A stretch of DNA of 64,000 nucleotides from NCBI GenBank assembly GCA_016935665.1, contig JAFGQN010000110.1, positions 19,483 to 83,482 of the forward strand, written 5' to 3'. Each line of letters opens with the position of its first letter. Within the stretch, counting starts at the first letter, position 1. A program made the translations under genes and the position numbers. The notes beneath the pieces were generated by a model. That model searched no databases. It was not told the DNA's origin and was given only the letters and a program-made list of their open reading frames with translations. The DNA is from Deltaproteobacteria bacterium. GTDB lineage: Bacteria; Myxococcota_A; Polyangia; JAAYKL01. This document shows, in pieces, positions 18,159 through 27,501 of this stretch.

Positions 18159-18407
18159 AGACGAGGCTAGATATCACAGGTCGGCACTATTGAAAAGATT
18201 CATTTCAATCAGATAACTGTCTGCTAACCTATTTCGGCGTTCATCTCCGGCCGGGTGGCATTTTAAGAATCCTAAAAAAACAATGCCTATTTTATCTGTT
18301 TTGTGCCATAGGTGCACCGCAACCCGTGCGTGAAAATTGAAGCTTGCATAGGTCCAGACGCCAGGCGAATGGTTTCACCTGCAATACGGTATTGGGCGAC
18401 GGTATAT

Positions 18408-19796
18408 ATGATGAAGCGATTTGGTTTAAAATTCGATGGAGAAGGGGGCGCTCTGGACTTGTTGCGTATCGCAGCGCCACTGATTGTATCATACGCATGC
18501 GACACGATTATGCTCTTTACTGACAGACTGTTCCTGTCCCGCCTTGGTGGCGCCCACATGAGCGCAGCAATGACCGGCGGGTTGTCCGCGTTCATGTTCA
18601 CCACTTTCTTTGTGGGACTTATCGGATATACCACCGCAATGGTGGCGCAACGTCTCGGTGCTGGAAAAAAGGAACTGTGTGGCGTCATCACCACTCAAGG
18701 GGGGATTGTGGCTCTGGCGGCGTTTCCGCTGCTTCTGCTGCTGATACCGGTGGGCAAAAAACTGTTTACAACTTTTGGCATTGACGACGAACAGTTGGCA
18801 CTGCAATCGCGCTATTTTGGATTGCTGATGTTGGGCTCCGCACTGCCTCTTCTTCGCAGCACGCTGGCCAATTTTTTTAGCGGTATTGGCCGAACGCGCC
18901 TCGTTATGCTGGCTGCTCTGGTGAGTATGCTGGTGAATGTGGGGCTGAACTACGTGCTTATTTTTGGAAAACTGGGCATGCCCAAACTTGGAATTTCCGG
19001 GGCCGCATACGGAACCATTATTGCAAGTGCTATTGGCGTGCTGGTATTGGCGCTGTCCTATTTTAACCGAACCAATCGTGAAGAATTTCATGTGGTTAAG
19101 GGGCTTCGTCTTCATCGGCGATTCATGGGAGAACTCTGGCGGCTGGGCACTCCTTCGGGAATTGAACTCTTTTTAAATCTGCTGGCCTTTACGCTGATGA
19201 TTACCATTTTTCACGGTCAGGGAATTGTTGTGGCCTCGGCCATTACGATTACGTTCAATTGGGATATGGTGGCGTTCATTCCTCTGTTGGGTATCAATGT
19301 GGGGGTTACAACGCTGGTTGGCAGATACGTGGGCAAACAGGATTTGTCTATCGCGCATCGCTCAATGAAGTCTGGTCTGGTGCTGGCCTGTACATATGTT
19401 TTGGGATTGATGGTGCTTTTTGCATTGGTCCCCGAACCTCTGGTGGTGTTGTTCCGCCCTGCCGAAACGGGTGATTACTGGTCACAGATTCAGCCTCTGG
19501 CGGTGCAAATGGTGCGATTGATCAGTATTTATTTGCTGGCAGACGCGTTAACCATTGTTTTCAGCGGCGCGCTGCGTGGCGCCGGGGATACCTTCTGGAC
19601 CATGATTCTGTCCGTTGGAATTCACTGGGTGCTGACCGGAGCGGCATACGTGGGATTTCACATCATGGACCTGGGGCCGCTGTCCACGTGGATAGCTGTA
19701 ATTGTTCTGTTTTGCCTCATGGCGTCTGTGTACACTGTTCGATATTACAAAGGAAACTGGCGGGAAAAAGCGCTGTTGCTGGTAAGAGAATCGTAG
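18408..19796 (+). CDS. MATE family efflux transporter
   Basis: About 462 residues with twelve predicted helices in two related halves, typical of Na+/H+-coupled multidrug and toxin extrusion proteins. Diagnostic segments include IAAPLIVSYACDTIMLFTDRLFLSRLG near the start and GINVGVTTLVGRYVGKQDLSIAHR in the second half. The start ATGATG at 18408-18413 follows a weak GGCGACGG. Longer frames upstream have no ribosome site. It is divergent from the UbiA operon. Confidence 0.92.
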   Translation: MMKRFGLKFDGEGGALDLLRIAAPLIVSYACDTIMLFTDRLFLSRLGGAHMSAAMTGGLSAFMFTTFFVGLIGYTTAMVAQRLGAGKKELCGVITTQGGIVALAAFPLLLLLIPVGKKLFTTFGIDDEQLALQSRYFGLLMLGSALPLLRSTLANFFSGIGRTRLVMLAALVSMLVNVGLNYVLIFGKLGMPKLGISGAAYGTIIASAIGVLVLALSYFNRTNREEFHVVKGLRLHRRFMGELWRLGTPSGIELFLNLLAFTLMITIFHGQGIVVASAITITFNWDMVAFIPLLGINVGVTTLVGRYVGKQDLSIAHRSMKSGLVLACTYVLGLMVLFALVPEPLVVLFRPAETGDYWSQIQPLAVQMVRLISIYLLADALTIVFSGALRGAGDTFWTMILSVGIHWVLTGAAYVGFHIMDLGPLSTWIAVIVLFCLMASVYTVRYYKGNWREKALLLVRES

Positions 19797-19805
19797 GTTC
19801 CAAAA

Positions 19806-20174
19806 CTATTTCGCCTGCTTTTTCGCGTCCATTTCCTTGCGCACGTCGTCCATATCCAGTTCTTTTACCTTTTCTACCAGTTCGTCCAGCGCCGCCGGCG
19901 GCAACGCACCCGGTTGCTGGAAAATCATGATGCCTTCCTTGAACACCGCAAGGGTGGGAATGGAACGAATTCCAAACTGTGCTGCCACATCCTGATGAGC
20001 TTCGGTGTCGCATTTGGCAAAAACAATATCACCATTTTTTTCCGACGCAGCCTCAAATGTGGGGCCGAACATTTTACAGGGACCGCACCAATCCGCCCAG
20101 AAGTCGATAAAAAGAATGTTGCTATCGGTAATCAGTGATTCAAGATTTTTTGCTGTTAATTGTTGTGTTGCCAT
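19806..20174 (-). CDS. trxA: Thioredoxin
   Basis: 122-residue thioredoxin with the WCGPC active site (Cys30, Cys33), the conserved cis-Pro segment RSIPTLAVFKEG and no signal peptide, so cytosolic. A Lys/Asp-rich helical tail of ~15 residues extends beyond the usual fold. It could reduce CysH of the cluster at 13.2 kb (inference). The ATG at 20174 has AGTGAGG upstream. Convergent with the MATE gene, 9 bases between stops. Confidence 0.93.
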   Translation of the reverse strand: MATQQLTAKNLESLITDSNILFIDFWADWCGPCKMFGPTFEAASEKNGDIVFAKCDTEAHQDVAAQFGIRSIPTLAVFKEGIMIFQQPGALPPAALDELVEKVKELDMDDVRKEMDAKKQAK

Positions 20175-20441
20175 TTTTACCCTCACTTCCTTTCAAAATA
20201 CTCCGCTGACCTCAATTATTTGAAGTTAAACATAATATCGTTTCATGAGATTGCAATTTTTGTTTCGTACTGTCCCCATATTCACTAACATGAGCAGCTA
20301 AGTGACTAGTTGGTGTCACTGGTGTTGTTTTTTTTTTCTCAACATGGAATAACACATTTTATTTTATTGTTATTTCGGGCAATTATTGACATGAAAGAGA
20401 AACCATGCGTACCCATGGAGCTAGTTATGGAGGTAAGAATA

Positions 20442-21182
20442 ATGGCAAAAAAAACGGGAATTATTGTATCTGTTGTGTTTGGTGCGTTGCTGGTGGTTGG
20501 GTGTAAACCCGATTATCCCAACTGTAAAACGGATGAGCATTGTCACGAGGGCGAATTTTGTGTGAATAACATTTGTCAGCAGTGCCGCGACAATCAGGAC
20601 TGTCCGGAAGGGCAGGAATGTTCGGGGGGCGGCTGTCGTGATATTCCAAATTATTGTTCAACCAGCGCTGATTGTGCAGCCGGTCAGGTATGTCGTGACA
20701 ACACCTGCGGTCCCTGCACACAGAACAGCGAATGTAGCGACGGACAGATTTGCGCAGACGGCGCCTGCATTAGCGCGGAATGTCAGGCGGACGGCGATTG
20801 TCCCGCCGGCACCCAGTGCGTGAACTACAAGTGTGAAGCAAAACCGGAACCAACACCCACAATGGCGCCTGAGTGCACACTTGAATCGGTTTACTTCGAA
20901 TTTGATTCTTCGGAAGTTGATTCTGCCGGTCGTTCCGTACTGGACAACAACTTTGCCTGTCTGCAAACGCGTGGTGGTGGCCAGATTACCCTGGAAGGTC
21001 ATTGCGATGCTGCGGGCACAACCGAGTACAACATGGCATTGGGTGAGCGTCGGGCGAGAATGGTTCACAAATTGATGAAAGCCATGGGGGTTGAAGGCAA
21101 AGATATGCGTGTGGTATCCAAAGGCGAAGAAGAGTCCGAGGGTGGAAATGTCGCTAAAGACAGAAGGGTGGATTTCAAGTGA
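20442..21182 (+). CDS. Pal-like OmpA-domain lipoprotein with Cys-rich repeats
   Basis: Lipoprotein (lipobox VVGC) of 246 residues. Residues ~25-130 hold four to five copies of a C..(D/N).DC..G..C....C module (for example CRDNQDCPEGQECSGGGC), as in Dickkopf-like myxobacterial proteins. The C-terminal ~105 residues are an OmpA/Pal peptidoglycan-binding domain: VYFEFDSSEVDSAGRSVL, GHCDAAGTTEYNMALGERRA and RRVDF. It probably ties the outer membrane to the cell wall and takes the place of Pal in a Tol-Pal system, supported by the CpoB-like gene that overlaps its stop codon. GGAGG precedes the ATG. Confidence 0.9.
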   Translation: MAKKTGIIVSVVFGALLVVGCKPDYPNCKTDEHCHEGEFCVNNICQQCRDNQDCPEGQECSGGGCRDIPNYCSTSADCAAGQVCRDNTCGPCTQNSECSDGQICADGACISAECQADGDCPAGTQCVNYKCEAKPEPTPTMAPECTLESVYFEFDSSEVDSAGRSVLDNNFACLQTRGGGQITLEGHCDAAGTTEYNMALGERRARMVHKLMKAMGVEGKDMRVVSKGEEESEGGNVAKDRRVDFK

Positions 21183-22024
21183 CAATTCGTTCGGTTGCAC
21201 TGCCGGGATTTCTGGTGTTTGTCGGGCTTCTGCTGAACGGTTGTTTTCTGTTTACCACACGGGATGACGGAGAGCGACTGAAGCAGGAGGTGCAGCATCT
21301 GCAGGATCGGCTGGTAAAGCTGGAGGCAGACGCCGGTGCCAATCGGACAGAACTTGAAGACATGATAGAGCGGGCGCAGGAGCAGGTGGAGAGTCTGGAC
21401 GAGACACTGAGCAAGGCAACACGCGTATTGGCACGCAATTCAGCGGATTTTGGAGCGGAAATGGAAGTGCTCCGCAATGATATCAACGAGTCCAAAGGCG
21501 CCGTTGCGGAGCTCTCCCATGAATTGGATAATATTAAAAAAAACGTCGACAACACTGACAAAAAAGTGGTTGAGGTGGCTTTGGCCGCTGGGCTGGATAT
21601 GCCGATAGAAGAATCTCAGGTCCCTAAAGCCGCCAGTGAGCATTTCAGTATGATCAAGGATTCGTTGGCCAATGGGCGATACGGAGAGGCCCGATCCCTC
21701 GCCAAGGTGTATCAGGACAGGTATCCGCGCGCCTCAAATCTGGACGAACTCCAACTGATTATCGGTCAATCCTACTCCGAGCAAAAACGATATGCCAAAG
21801 CGCTGGGCGCACTGAGGCGGTTTATGGATTTGTACCCCAAAAGTGAGTACGCTCCGGAAGTGCTCTATGAAATGGCAAATTCCTTTTTCATGCTTGGGGA
21901 TTGCACGGATGCGCGAATTCTGGTGGATACCATCACCAAGCGGTATAAAACGAGTCCCTTTGCGTTAAAAGCGCAGAAATTGAAGTCCACCATTGATGCG
22001 TCTCGCGCCAAATGTACATCCTGA
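21179..22024 (+). CDS. CpoB/YbgF-like TPR lipoprotein
   Basis: 281 residues, with signal helix and lipobox LNGC. A long coiled coil spans residues ~30-125 (heptads such as LKQEVQHLQDRLVKLEAD) and TPR-like repeats ~150-270 (YGEARSLAKVYQDRYPRAS, KRYAKALGALRRFMDLYPKSEYAPEVLYEMANSFF). This coiled-coil plus TPR layout matches CpoB/YbgF, which coordinates cell-wall synthesis with Tol-Pal. Being lipidated is unusual for YbgF but seen in deltaproteobacteria. GTG start overlaps the Pal-like stop (GTGA). Confidence 0.88.
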   Translation: MTIRSVALPGFLVFVGLLLNGCFLFTTRDDGERLKQEVQHLQDRLVKLEADAGANRTELEDMIERAQEQVESLDETLSKATRVLARNSADFGAEMEVLRNDINESKGAVAELSHELDNIKKNVDNTDKKVVEVALAAGLDMPIEESQVPKAASEHFSMIKDSLANGRYGEARSLAKVYQDRYPRASNLDELQLIIGQSYSEQKRYAKALGALRRFMDLYPKSEYAPEVLYEMANSFFMLGDCTDARILVDTITKRYKTSPFALKAQKLKSTIDASRAKCTS

Positions 22025-22100
22025 GCCTGTGAATGCCCAACTCCGGAAGTTGAACATCTGAACCCCTGAAATCACCTATCTTTTATTAAGCTGAATTCTC

Positions 22101-22994
22101 ATGTGGATAATCCCTGGTATTTTTTCCGCCCTGTTTCTTGGAATATACGATGTGTGTAAAAAGTGGTCCCTGCGCGACAATAACGTACTCGGCGTGCTGT
22201 TTCTTTCAAATTGCGCCGCACTTCTGCTAACGGTACCCGTATTTATTGCTTCGTTCATTTCTCCGGCGATCATGGCGCGGATGTCGCTTTACGCCGGAAT
22301 CCCCACTTTTTCACAGCATTTTTACATTATATTCAAAACGCTGCTGGTGTCGTCGTCCTGGATTTCAGCGTTTTTTGCTCTGAAGCATCTGCCCATATCC
22401 ATTGTTTCGCCCATTCGCGCCTCGGCGCCGTTGTGGACACTGTTGGGCGCCACGCTGCTGTTTGGCGAGAATTTTAAAGTGTTGCACTGGGTGGCGATTG
22501 GTGTGACGTTTGTGTCGTATTATGCCTTTTCCATTATTGGAAAGTTGGAAGGTATTTCCTTTGCTGGAAACAAGTGGATGCTGTTGGTGGGTGTCGCCAC
22601 TTTAACCGGGGCACTAAGTGCGCTGTATGACAAATATCTTTTGCATTCCATCGGAATAAACCCAGTAACCATGCAGGTATGGTTTTCGTTTTACCTGGTA
22701 CTGGTAAATGGAAGTATTTTTCTCATATCCGGATTGGCTTCCCGGTGGTCGACGAAACTCCAGTGGCGGCACACTATTTTGCTCATTGGGGTTTTCCTGA
22801 TAGTAGCCGATTATTTATACTTTAAGGCTCTCAGTCACGAAGATGCCATGATAGCAGCGCTGTCCATTGTGAGGCGCAGTAGTGTGGTGGTTTCATTCGT
22901 GGTGGGCGGGATTCTGTTAAAAGAGCTGAATAAGCGCAAAAAGATGATTCCGCTGGCCGGTGTTTTACTCGGTGTGGTATTGCTTTTATTCTGA
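22101..22994 (+). CDS. EamA/DMT-superfamily transporter
   Basis: 297 residues with ten hydrophobic helices in two EamA halves (first half ending near KVLHWVAIGVTFVSYYAF, second ending LAGVLLGVVLLLF). The family exports or imports small metabolites, but the substrate cannot be read from sequence. A basic KELNKRKK loop lies before the final helix. It lies 21 bases before the B3/B4 gene, likely the same transcript. No clear ribosome site. Confidence 0.85.
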   Translation: MWIIPGIFSALFLGIYDVCKKWSLRDNNVLGVLFLSNCAALLLTVPVFIASFISPAIMARMSLYAGIPTFSQHFYIIFKTLLVSSSWISAFFALKHLPISIVSPIRASAPLWTLLGATLLFGENFKVLHWVAIGVTFVSYYAFSIIGKLEGISFAGNKWMLLVGVATLTGALSALYDKYLLHSIGINPVTMQVWFSFYLVLVNGSIFLISGLASRWSTKLQWRHTILLIGVFLIVADYLYFKALSHEDAMIAALSIVRRSSVVVSFVVGGILLKELNKRKKMIPLAGVLLGVVLLLF

Positions 22995-23015
22995 ATCGGA
23001 TAAGGAGATTGATTA

Positions 23016-23678
23016 ATGGAGATTATCCTCGATGAACCGTTGAAAAATGTGGTTCGAGTCGGAGTCGCGTTGTTTACCGGCATTGTGAATCCACCCGATG
23101 GCGGCGATGCCATATGGGCACTGTTCAGTGATTTAAGTGACACGTTATGCAGGCAGCACAAGGGCAAAACAGCGGCTCAGGTGGATGGCGTCCAGGATGC
23201 CAGAAAATTTTATCGCGCAGTGGGATTGGACCCCACCAAAACCAGACCCTCATCGGAAGCTCTGTTGCGTCGGAGTCTAAAAGGAAAAGGCGTGTATCGC
23301 GTTCACCCGGTGGTGGATTTGCTCAATTATGTGAGTCTTAAACAGCTGATGCCTGTGGGGTTGTACGACATTTCAAAAATTGAAGGAGAGCAGGTTCGCA
23401 TCGTGATAGGTGGGGCGGACTGGGGATTCGATGGCATTCGCAAAGCCCGGGTGAATGTGTCTGGACGGCTGTGCGTTACGGACGCATTGGGCCCCTTTGG
23501 GTCACCCACATCGGACTCTCTAAGAACGTCCATCAATGGCCATGTGACCGATGCGCTGGTACTATTTTATCAATCCATTGAGGGCGACGCGCGCTTTCTG
23601 ACCGATTCTCTGGCGCTGACCGTATCCCTGGTGTCAAAGCACATTTGCGGCCAGGCAATTCTGCAACAGATTTTATAA
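23016..23678 (+). CDS. B3/B4 tRNA-binding domain protein
   Basis: 220-residue stand-alone B3/B4 domain, the fold used by PheRS beta for editing. Visible signature: 'DARKFYRAVGLDPTKTRPSSEALLRR' followed by 'VHPVVDLLNYVSLKQLMPVGLYDISKIEG', the conserved core of this family. Stand-alone copies are proposed to deacylate or bind mischarged aminoacyl-tRNA (family knowledge). A good AAGGAGA ribosome site precedes the ATG. Confidence 0.87.
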   Translation: MEIILDEPLKNVVRVGVALFTGIVNPPDGGDAIWALFSDLSDTLCRQHKGKTAAQVDGVQDARKFYRAVGLDPTKTRPSSEALLRRSLKGKGVYRVHPVVDLLNYVSLKQLMPVGLYDISKIEGEQVRIVIGGADWGFDGIRKARVNVSGRLCVTDALGPFGSPTSDSLRTSINGHVTDALVLFYQSIEGDARFLTDSLALTVSLVSKHICGQAILQQIL

Positions 23679-23706
23679 GTCCCCCAGGTTATTCATGAAT
23701 ACAAAC

Positions 23707-23722
23707 TGGTATAAAAATACCA
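23707..23722. repeat. Perfect inverted repeat upstream of the A-type carrier gene
   Basis: TGGTAT and ATACCA flank a 4-base A loop. It lies 90 bases before the iron-sulfur carrier gene and 29 bases after the B3/B4 stop. It is not followed by a T-run, so an operator is as likely as a terminator. Confidence 0.35.
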
Positions 23723-23811
23723 ATTATTTGGGGTCACTGGCTTGACTCGCCCGCAGACAGTCTTATTTTTCCAGCCAGAAACTGTTATTCATTTTATTTT
23801 AAGGAGATGCA

Positions 23812-24132
23812 ATGAAATTGAATATTACTGATAAGGCCAAACAGGAACTATTTGCCGGCGGAGTGGGTAAGGACGCGTACCTGCGTCTTGCTGTTACTCC
23901 CGGGGGATGTGCAGGTATGTCGTACAGCATGCTGCTGGATGACGCCATGCGTGAGGGGGATCAGATGGTTTATCACCAGGGCGAGCTGCGCGTGGTGACG
24001 GATCCGGAATCGGCACAGTATCTGGATGGACTCAACATCGATTACTCGGATGACCTGGTTGAATCAGGATTTCGGCTGCATAATCCAAACGCTCAAAAGT
24101 CGTGCGGATGCGGATCCAGTTTCGGCTGCTAG
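23812..24132 (+). CDS. A-type iron-sulfur cluster carrier (IscA/HesB/ErpA family)
   Basis: 106-residue A-type scaffold/carrier that delivers Fe-S clusters to apoproteins. The three ligand cysteines are Cys33 (TPGGCAGMSY) and Cys98/Cys100 (SCGCGSSF). Length and the CGCG C-terminus are normal. The many Fe-S proteins encoded here (Rnf, sulfite reductase, CysH) are possible clients. AAGGAGA lies upstream. The next small gene follows 9 bases later. Confidence 0.94.
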   Translation: MKLNITDKAKQELFAGGVGKDAYLRLAVTPGGCAGMSYSMLLDDAMREGDQMVYHQGELRVVTDPESAQYLDGLNIDYSDDLVESGFRLHNPNAQKSCGCGSSFGC

Positions 24133-24141
24133 GAGGGGGGT

Positions 24142-24357
24142 ATGGAAGCAACTGCAAAAAGTCTGATGGGCGGACCATCCGCATATTGCATATCAACCGG
24201 ACAACTGAAGAGCGCATATCACCTTGCCAATGAAGATCCCCATTCTTCGCCCAGGATACAGGGTGAAATCGAACGCCTGGAAGATGCATTAACACGTAAC
24301 GAGCGCGCCGCCCTGGCATTCGTTTTAATTGAACGATTGCGGGATTCCCACCAGTAG
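24142..24357 (+). CDS. Small hypothetical protein
   Basis: 71 residues, soluble, with a helical Arg/Glu-rich second half (IQGEIERLEDALTRNERAALAFVLIERLRDS). A strong AGGAGG ribosome site and the 9-base spacing from the iron-sulfur carrier support its being real and co-expressed. I do not recognise the family. Confidence 0.65.
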   Translation: MEATAKSLMGGPSAYCISTGQLKSAYHLANEDPHSSPRIQGEIERLEDALTRNERAALAFVLIERLRDSHQ

Positions 24358-24588
24358 ATTTCCGATTCTTTTATGGAATTCCTGTAAATATGCATTTTAT
24401 TGGTATGATTGTATCTGTAAATCAGTACAGTTGTATTTTTGCGCTGATGCGACAATCTTCGGGATTTCGCGAGGTTGCGCGTTCCAGGTACTGACTTTCC
24501 GGGTCATATGGACCACTTTGCGTCAATTGTCACCCAGTTGCAGGGTATTTTTGTCCGCATTAAATTTGATGAAGGCAAGGAGGTCGAA

Positions 24589-25017
24589 ATGCATCAATAT
24601 CGACCGGCACGTGTTGCCGCTTCACTACCGGTGGAACTTTACACGGTTCCTTTTTTACCGCCGTTTCGAATGCGGATTGAGAATATCAGCACGGGCGGCA
24701 TGTTTATTCGTACTTCCATTGGATTTCATGTGGGCGAAATATTAATGGCCAAAACGTGGCTGCCCAACATGGACAAACCTGGATTATTCATCTCTCGAGT
24801 GGCGCGCTCTTTCATGCCAGGGCAGGATGTTCTGGACGAGTACAGTGGCCTGGGGCTGCAATTTCTGCATGGCAACAAATGGCAACGTCAGAAACTGGCT
24901 GAGTTTATTCGCAGCCAGAATACCCCTGAATCTGATTCCGATGCACCATCGGAATCTCGACCTGTCCATCATTCGCAGCCGCTGACAGATGATGCGTCCA
25001 GCGGTAGCCTGGGATAA
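24589..25017 (+). CDS. PilZ-domain protein
   Basis: 142 residues. The N-terminal HQYRPARVAASLPVEL and RIENISTGGMFIRT match the PilZ pattern RxxxR...(D/N)xSxxG that binds cyclic di-GMP. A later GLGLQFL strand is also typical. The C-terminal ~35 residues are a disordered Ser/Asp-rich tail. I chose the start at 24589 because AAGGAGG lies 5 bases upstream; a frame reaching back to 24475 lacks a site. Confidence 0.85.
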   Translation: MHQYRPARVAASLPVELYTVPFLPPFRMRIENISTGGMFIRTSIGFHVGEILMAKTWLPNMDKPGLFISRVARSFMPGQDVLDEYSGLGLQFLHGNKWQRQKLAEFIRSQNTPESDSDAPSESRPVHHSQPLTDDASSGSLG

Positions 25018-25092
25018 CTTTCCAGGTTGCACCGGTGGAACATGAACTGAATTCTATTCTGTAGCATCCGCAGTGAGTCCGCTTACGGCGAC

Positions 25093-25401
25093 ATGGATGA
25101 TCGACTGAGCTTTGCCACCATGCTGGTAAAATCCAATGATTTGTTTTTCGCCTCCGCCGATATGGGACTGGCGTTGTACCGGGATGGAATGCCCATAACA
25201 GGCGATGTGACAGAGATGGTCTACTTGTGGGACGCGGGCACAGAAGTGAATGAAGTACCCGGGTTTGGCCCCAATCAGCCCATCAATCAAACGGAATTGA
25301 CGATTCCGGTCGACGAAATGGGGCATGTGATGATGGTCGACGATGGATTTCATTATCCAGCGGTAAATCGTTTCCTCAAAGTAACTGTCGGTGTAGAGTA
25401 A
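25093..25401 (+). pseudogene. Truncated spondin-N domain protein
   Basis: 102 residues matching only the second half of a bacterial spondin domain: LSFATMLVKSNDLFFAS, then DVTEMVYLWDAGTEVNEVPGFGPNQ. The expected signal peptide and the first ~90 residues are absent. The frame is closed by TGA at 25048, and only 75 bases separate it from the upstream PilZ stop. No ribosome site precedes the ATG. A 5' deletion remnant is most likely; a short cytosolic variant is possible. Confidence 0.6.
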
Positions 25402-25409
25402 TTTTCGAA

Positions 25410-25922
25410 ATGGCCGCATCAATCGCCACACCTTTTTCAAATACCCATTTAGTGCAGCTGTTGCGATGGTTTGCTGCCGTGATAGCCGATGCATGGGTCC
25501 GCGTTGGTTGGCAGCTGGATATTCTCTGGTGCGCCGTGTTCGCAGATGGCGCATTATCCGATTTGAGTGCAGTGCTGACGCTGCACATGTGGTTGATGGT
25601 GCGCCCCCTCCATCGGTCCCCTCTGGCCCAATGGAAACGGTTGAGACTGGTGTTGACAACGGTTCTGATAGTGATGTTGCCTCTGCTGTTGCCAGCGGCC
25701 CATAGCTTACATATTGTTGTATTTGGACGATTGCTCATTCGCGGTGGAAAAAAAGCCGACATTGTGAATGTCCCACTGTTTTGGGCGGCGGGCATGTTCG
25801 CGCTTTTCAGTCTGCATCTTCATTGTCCAATCGTTCATCCCATGCATATAGCCCTTGGACATTCTTCAATCATGGGTGTCATATGGGGGCTTTCGCTGTT
25901 GAAACGTATCGTTCGAATTTAA
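25410..25922 (+). CDS. Putative small membrane protein
   Basis: Open frame of 170 residues with three or four hydrophobic stretches (LRLVLTTVLIVMLPLLLPAA, VPLFWAAGMFALFSL, HSSIMGVIWGLSLL), His-rich in the last third. No family recognised and no clear ribosome site. The tetR gene begins 12 bases after its stop, which suggests co-transcription if it is real. Overlapping frames on the other strand make this uncertain. Confidence 0.42.
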   Translation: MAASIATPFSNTHLVQLLRWFAAVIADAWVRVGWQLDILWCAVFADGALSDLSAVLTLHMWLMVRPLHRSPLAQWKRLRLVLTTVLIVMLPLLLPAAHSLHIVVFGRLLIRGGKKADIVNVPLFWAAGMFALFSLHLHCPIVHPMHIALGHSSIMGVIWGLSLLKRIVRI

Positions 25923-25933
25923 AAAAGGAAATC

Positions 25934-26557
25934 ATGACTGATTTGAAAACTGAAAAAGCCATTTTGGACGCGGCACTTGCAGAATTCGCCGAAAAAGGCT
26001 TTCATGGCGCCAGGATGCAGACCATCGCCAATCGTGCCGGCGCCAATAAAGCATTGGTTCATTATTATTATCGCTCCAAAGAGCAATTGTACCTTACAGC
26101 ACTGACACTGATTTCAGTCGCGTTTCGAGAAGCGGTTGATTCTCAGATACATCGTTTGGCAGTTGGTGATATTCGCGGTCTTGCCAAAGTGCTGGCGACG
26201 TTCGTAGTGACGGAAACACAAAAAGCGCCGTATTCAAAAATATTGATTACAGAGCTTGCTGTGGGAGGGCCGTATTTAAAGAAGTTGTCCGCTCTTTTTG
26301 TGGAGGCGCTGGGTGAGCAACCGAACGCAGTGCAGAAATTTATCCAGAAGGGAATAACGGCTGGAAAAATCAAACCGGCGCATCCCATGAAAATTTTCAG
26401 TTGCCTCATGGGGATGTGCTGGAACATTTTTTTAATGGCCCCCATTGCCGATGTCTTTTATGAACGGGATGGTGTCCATCAGGATGCTTCATTTTTTACG
26501 GACTACATAGAATTGATTTCTGAGATGGCGGCGTCGGGGTTGGGGGTAAACGGGTAA
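25934..26557 (+). CDS. TetR-family transcriptional regulator
   Basis: 207 residues. The N-terminal helix-turn-helix is clear: AILDAALAEFAEKGFHGARM, then IANRAGANKALVHYYYRSKEQLY. The C-terminal ligand domain is divergent, so no inducer can be named. AAAGGAA precedes the ATG at 25934. It is convergent with, and directly abuts, a truncated GntP permease. Confidence 0.92.
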   Translation: MTDLKTEKAILDAALAEFAEKGFHGARMQTIANRAGANKALVHYYYRSKEQLYLTALTLISVAFREAVDSQIHRLAVGDIRGLAKVLATFVVTETQKAPYSKILITELAVGGPYLKKLSALFVEALGEQPNAVQKFIQKGITAGKIKPAHPMKIFSCLMGMCWNIFLMAPIADVFYERDGVHQDASFFTDYIELISEMAASGLGVNG

Positions 26558-26571
26558 AGGTGTTGCGCCTG

Positions 26572-27501
26572 TTAGAGCAGAATAAGTATTATCATGCCCG
26601 CCGACTCCAACGCACCATTACAGACGTCACGAATTCGCCCACCCGACATCCCCGGTCGGTTTTCCGGAAAATACAGAGAAGACAAGGTGCAAATCAACAA
26701 TGCGCATATGGGATGCCCAGCAAAGGACAGCAGGCGTGTGGTTTCGCTCCCCTGTGGGGCCATTGAATCGAGGCATCCCATGAGCATTAATCCAATGGGG
26801 AGGCCAATTAGCCCGATTACAGCGCCTGCCCCAGAGCGGCGAGTGCGTGACTCAATACCAACGGAGAGGTGAGGCGATTCAGTATCAAACCCTTTGGGGA
26901 TTTGCCCAGGGGCTCTCCCATGGATGAAACGACCAAAGAGCGACCCGCCAATATATGTAGCGGGAATGGCCGCAATGGCACCAAACAGAATGACCCATCT
27001 CAAATCCGCCCCGAGTATTTCCGCTGCGGCGATGGGGCCTGGGGTAGGAGGGACGAATGTATGCGTGGCCACCAGACCGGCGAGGAGCGGCAATGCAAAA
27101 AACATGATGGACTTGTTGGGTTTGTTTTTCAGTCCATAGATGGCAGGTGCGAGAAGAACCCGTCCGGCGTTAAAGAAAACAGGAATTTTTGTAATATATC
27201 CCGCAACAGCCATTGCGCTTCGTGATTTGGATGCGCCAAACCTGCCGAGAAGTGTTTCTGCCCAAATGGTTGCCCCCCCCCGCGATGCTTCCAACTTCCT
27301 GCCAAACACCGTTCCAAGGGCCACGATGAGTGCAACCTCTGCGAGGGTGTCCCCCATGCCCACAGTGATGGCTTTGATGATGTCGCCCAAAGACATGCCC
27401 GCAGCGGCGCCAATAACCATACTGGAAATGAGCAGTGCAGTGCCACTCAATTCACATGACGCCCGTATTGCATGATGCGCGTTAATCGGACAGAGTCCCA
27501 T
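26572..27501 (-). pseudogene. Truncated GntP-type gluconate permease
   Basis: 309 residues against about 440 for the family. The body is recognisable: GDIIKAITVGMGDTLAEVALIVALGTVFGRKLE, ...FVPPTPGPIAAAEILGADL... . The N-terminal ~25 residues are missing, with an in-frame TAA a little upstream and a degenerate first helix. The C-terminus stops at the segment that should read iILIxGAGGAF; the expected residues LTGA occur in another frame just past the stop, so a frameshift followed by deletion at the tetR end is plausible. Probably non-functional. Confidence 0.65.

Noticed and set aside
23041..23060. GGTTCGAGTC-like sequence as a tRNA T-loop
   Set aside because: It lies inside the B3/B4 coding frame and no cloverleaf could be folded around it.
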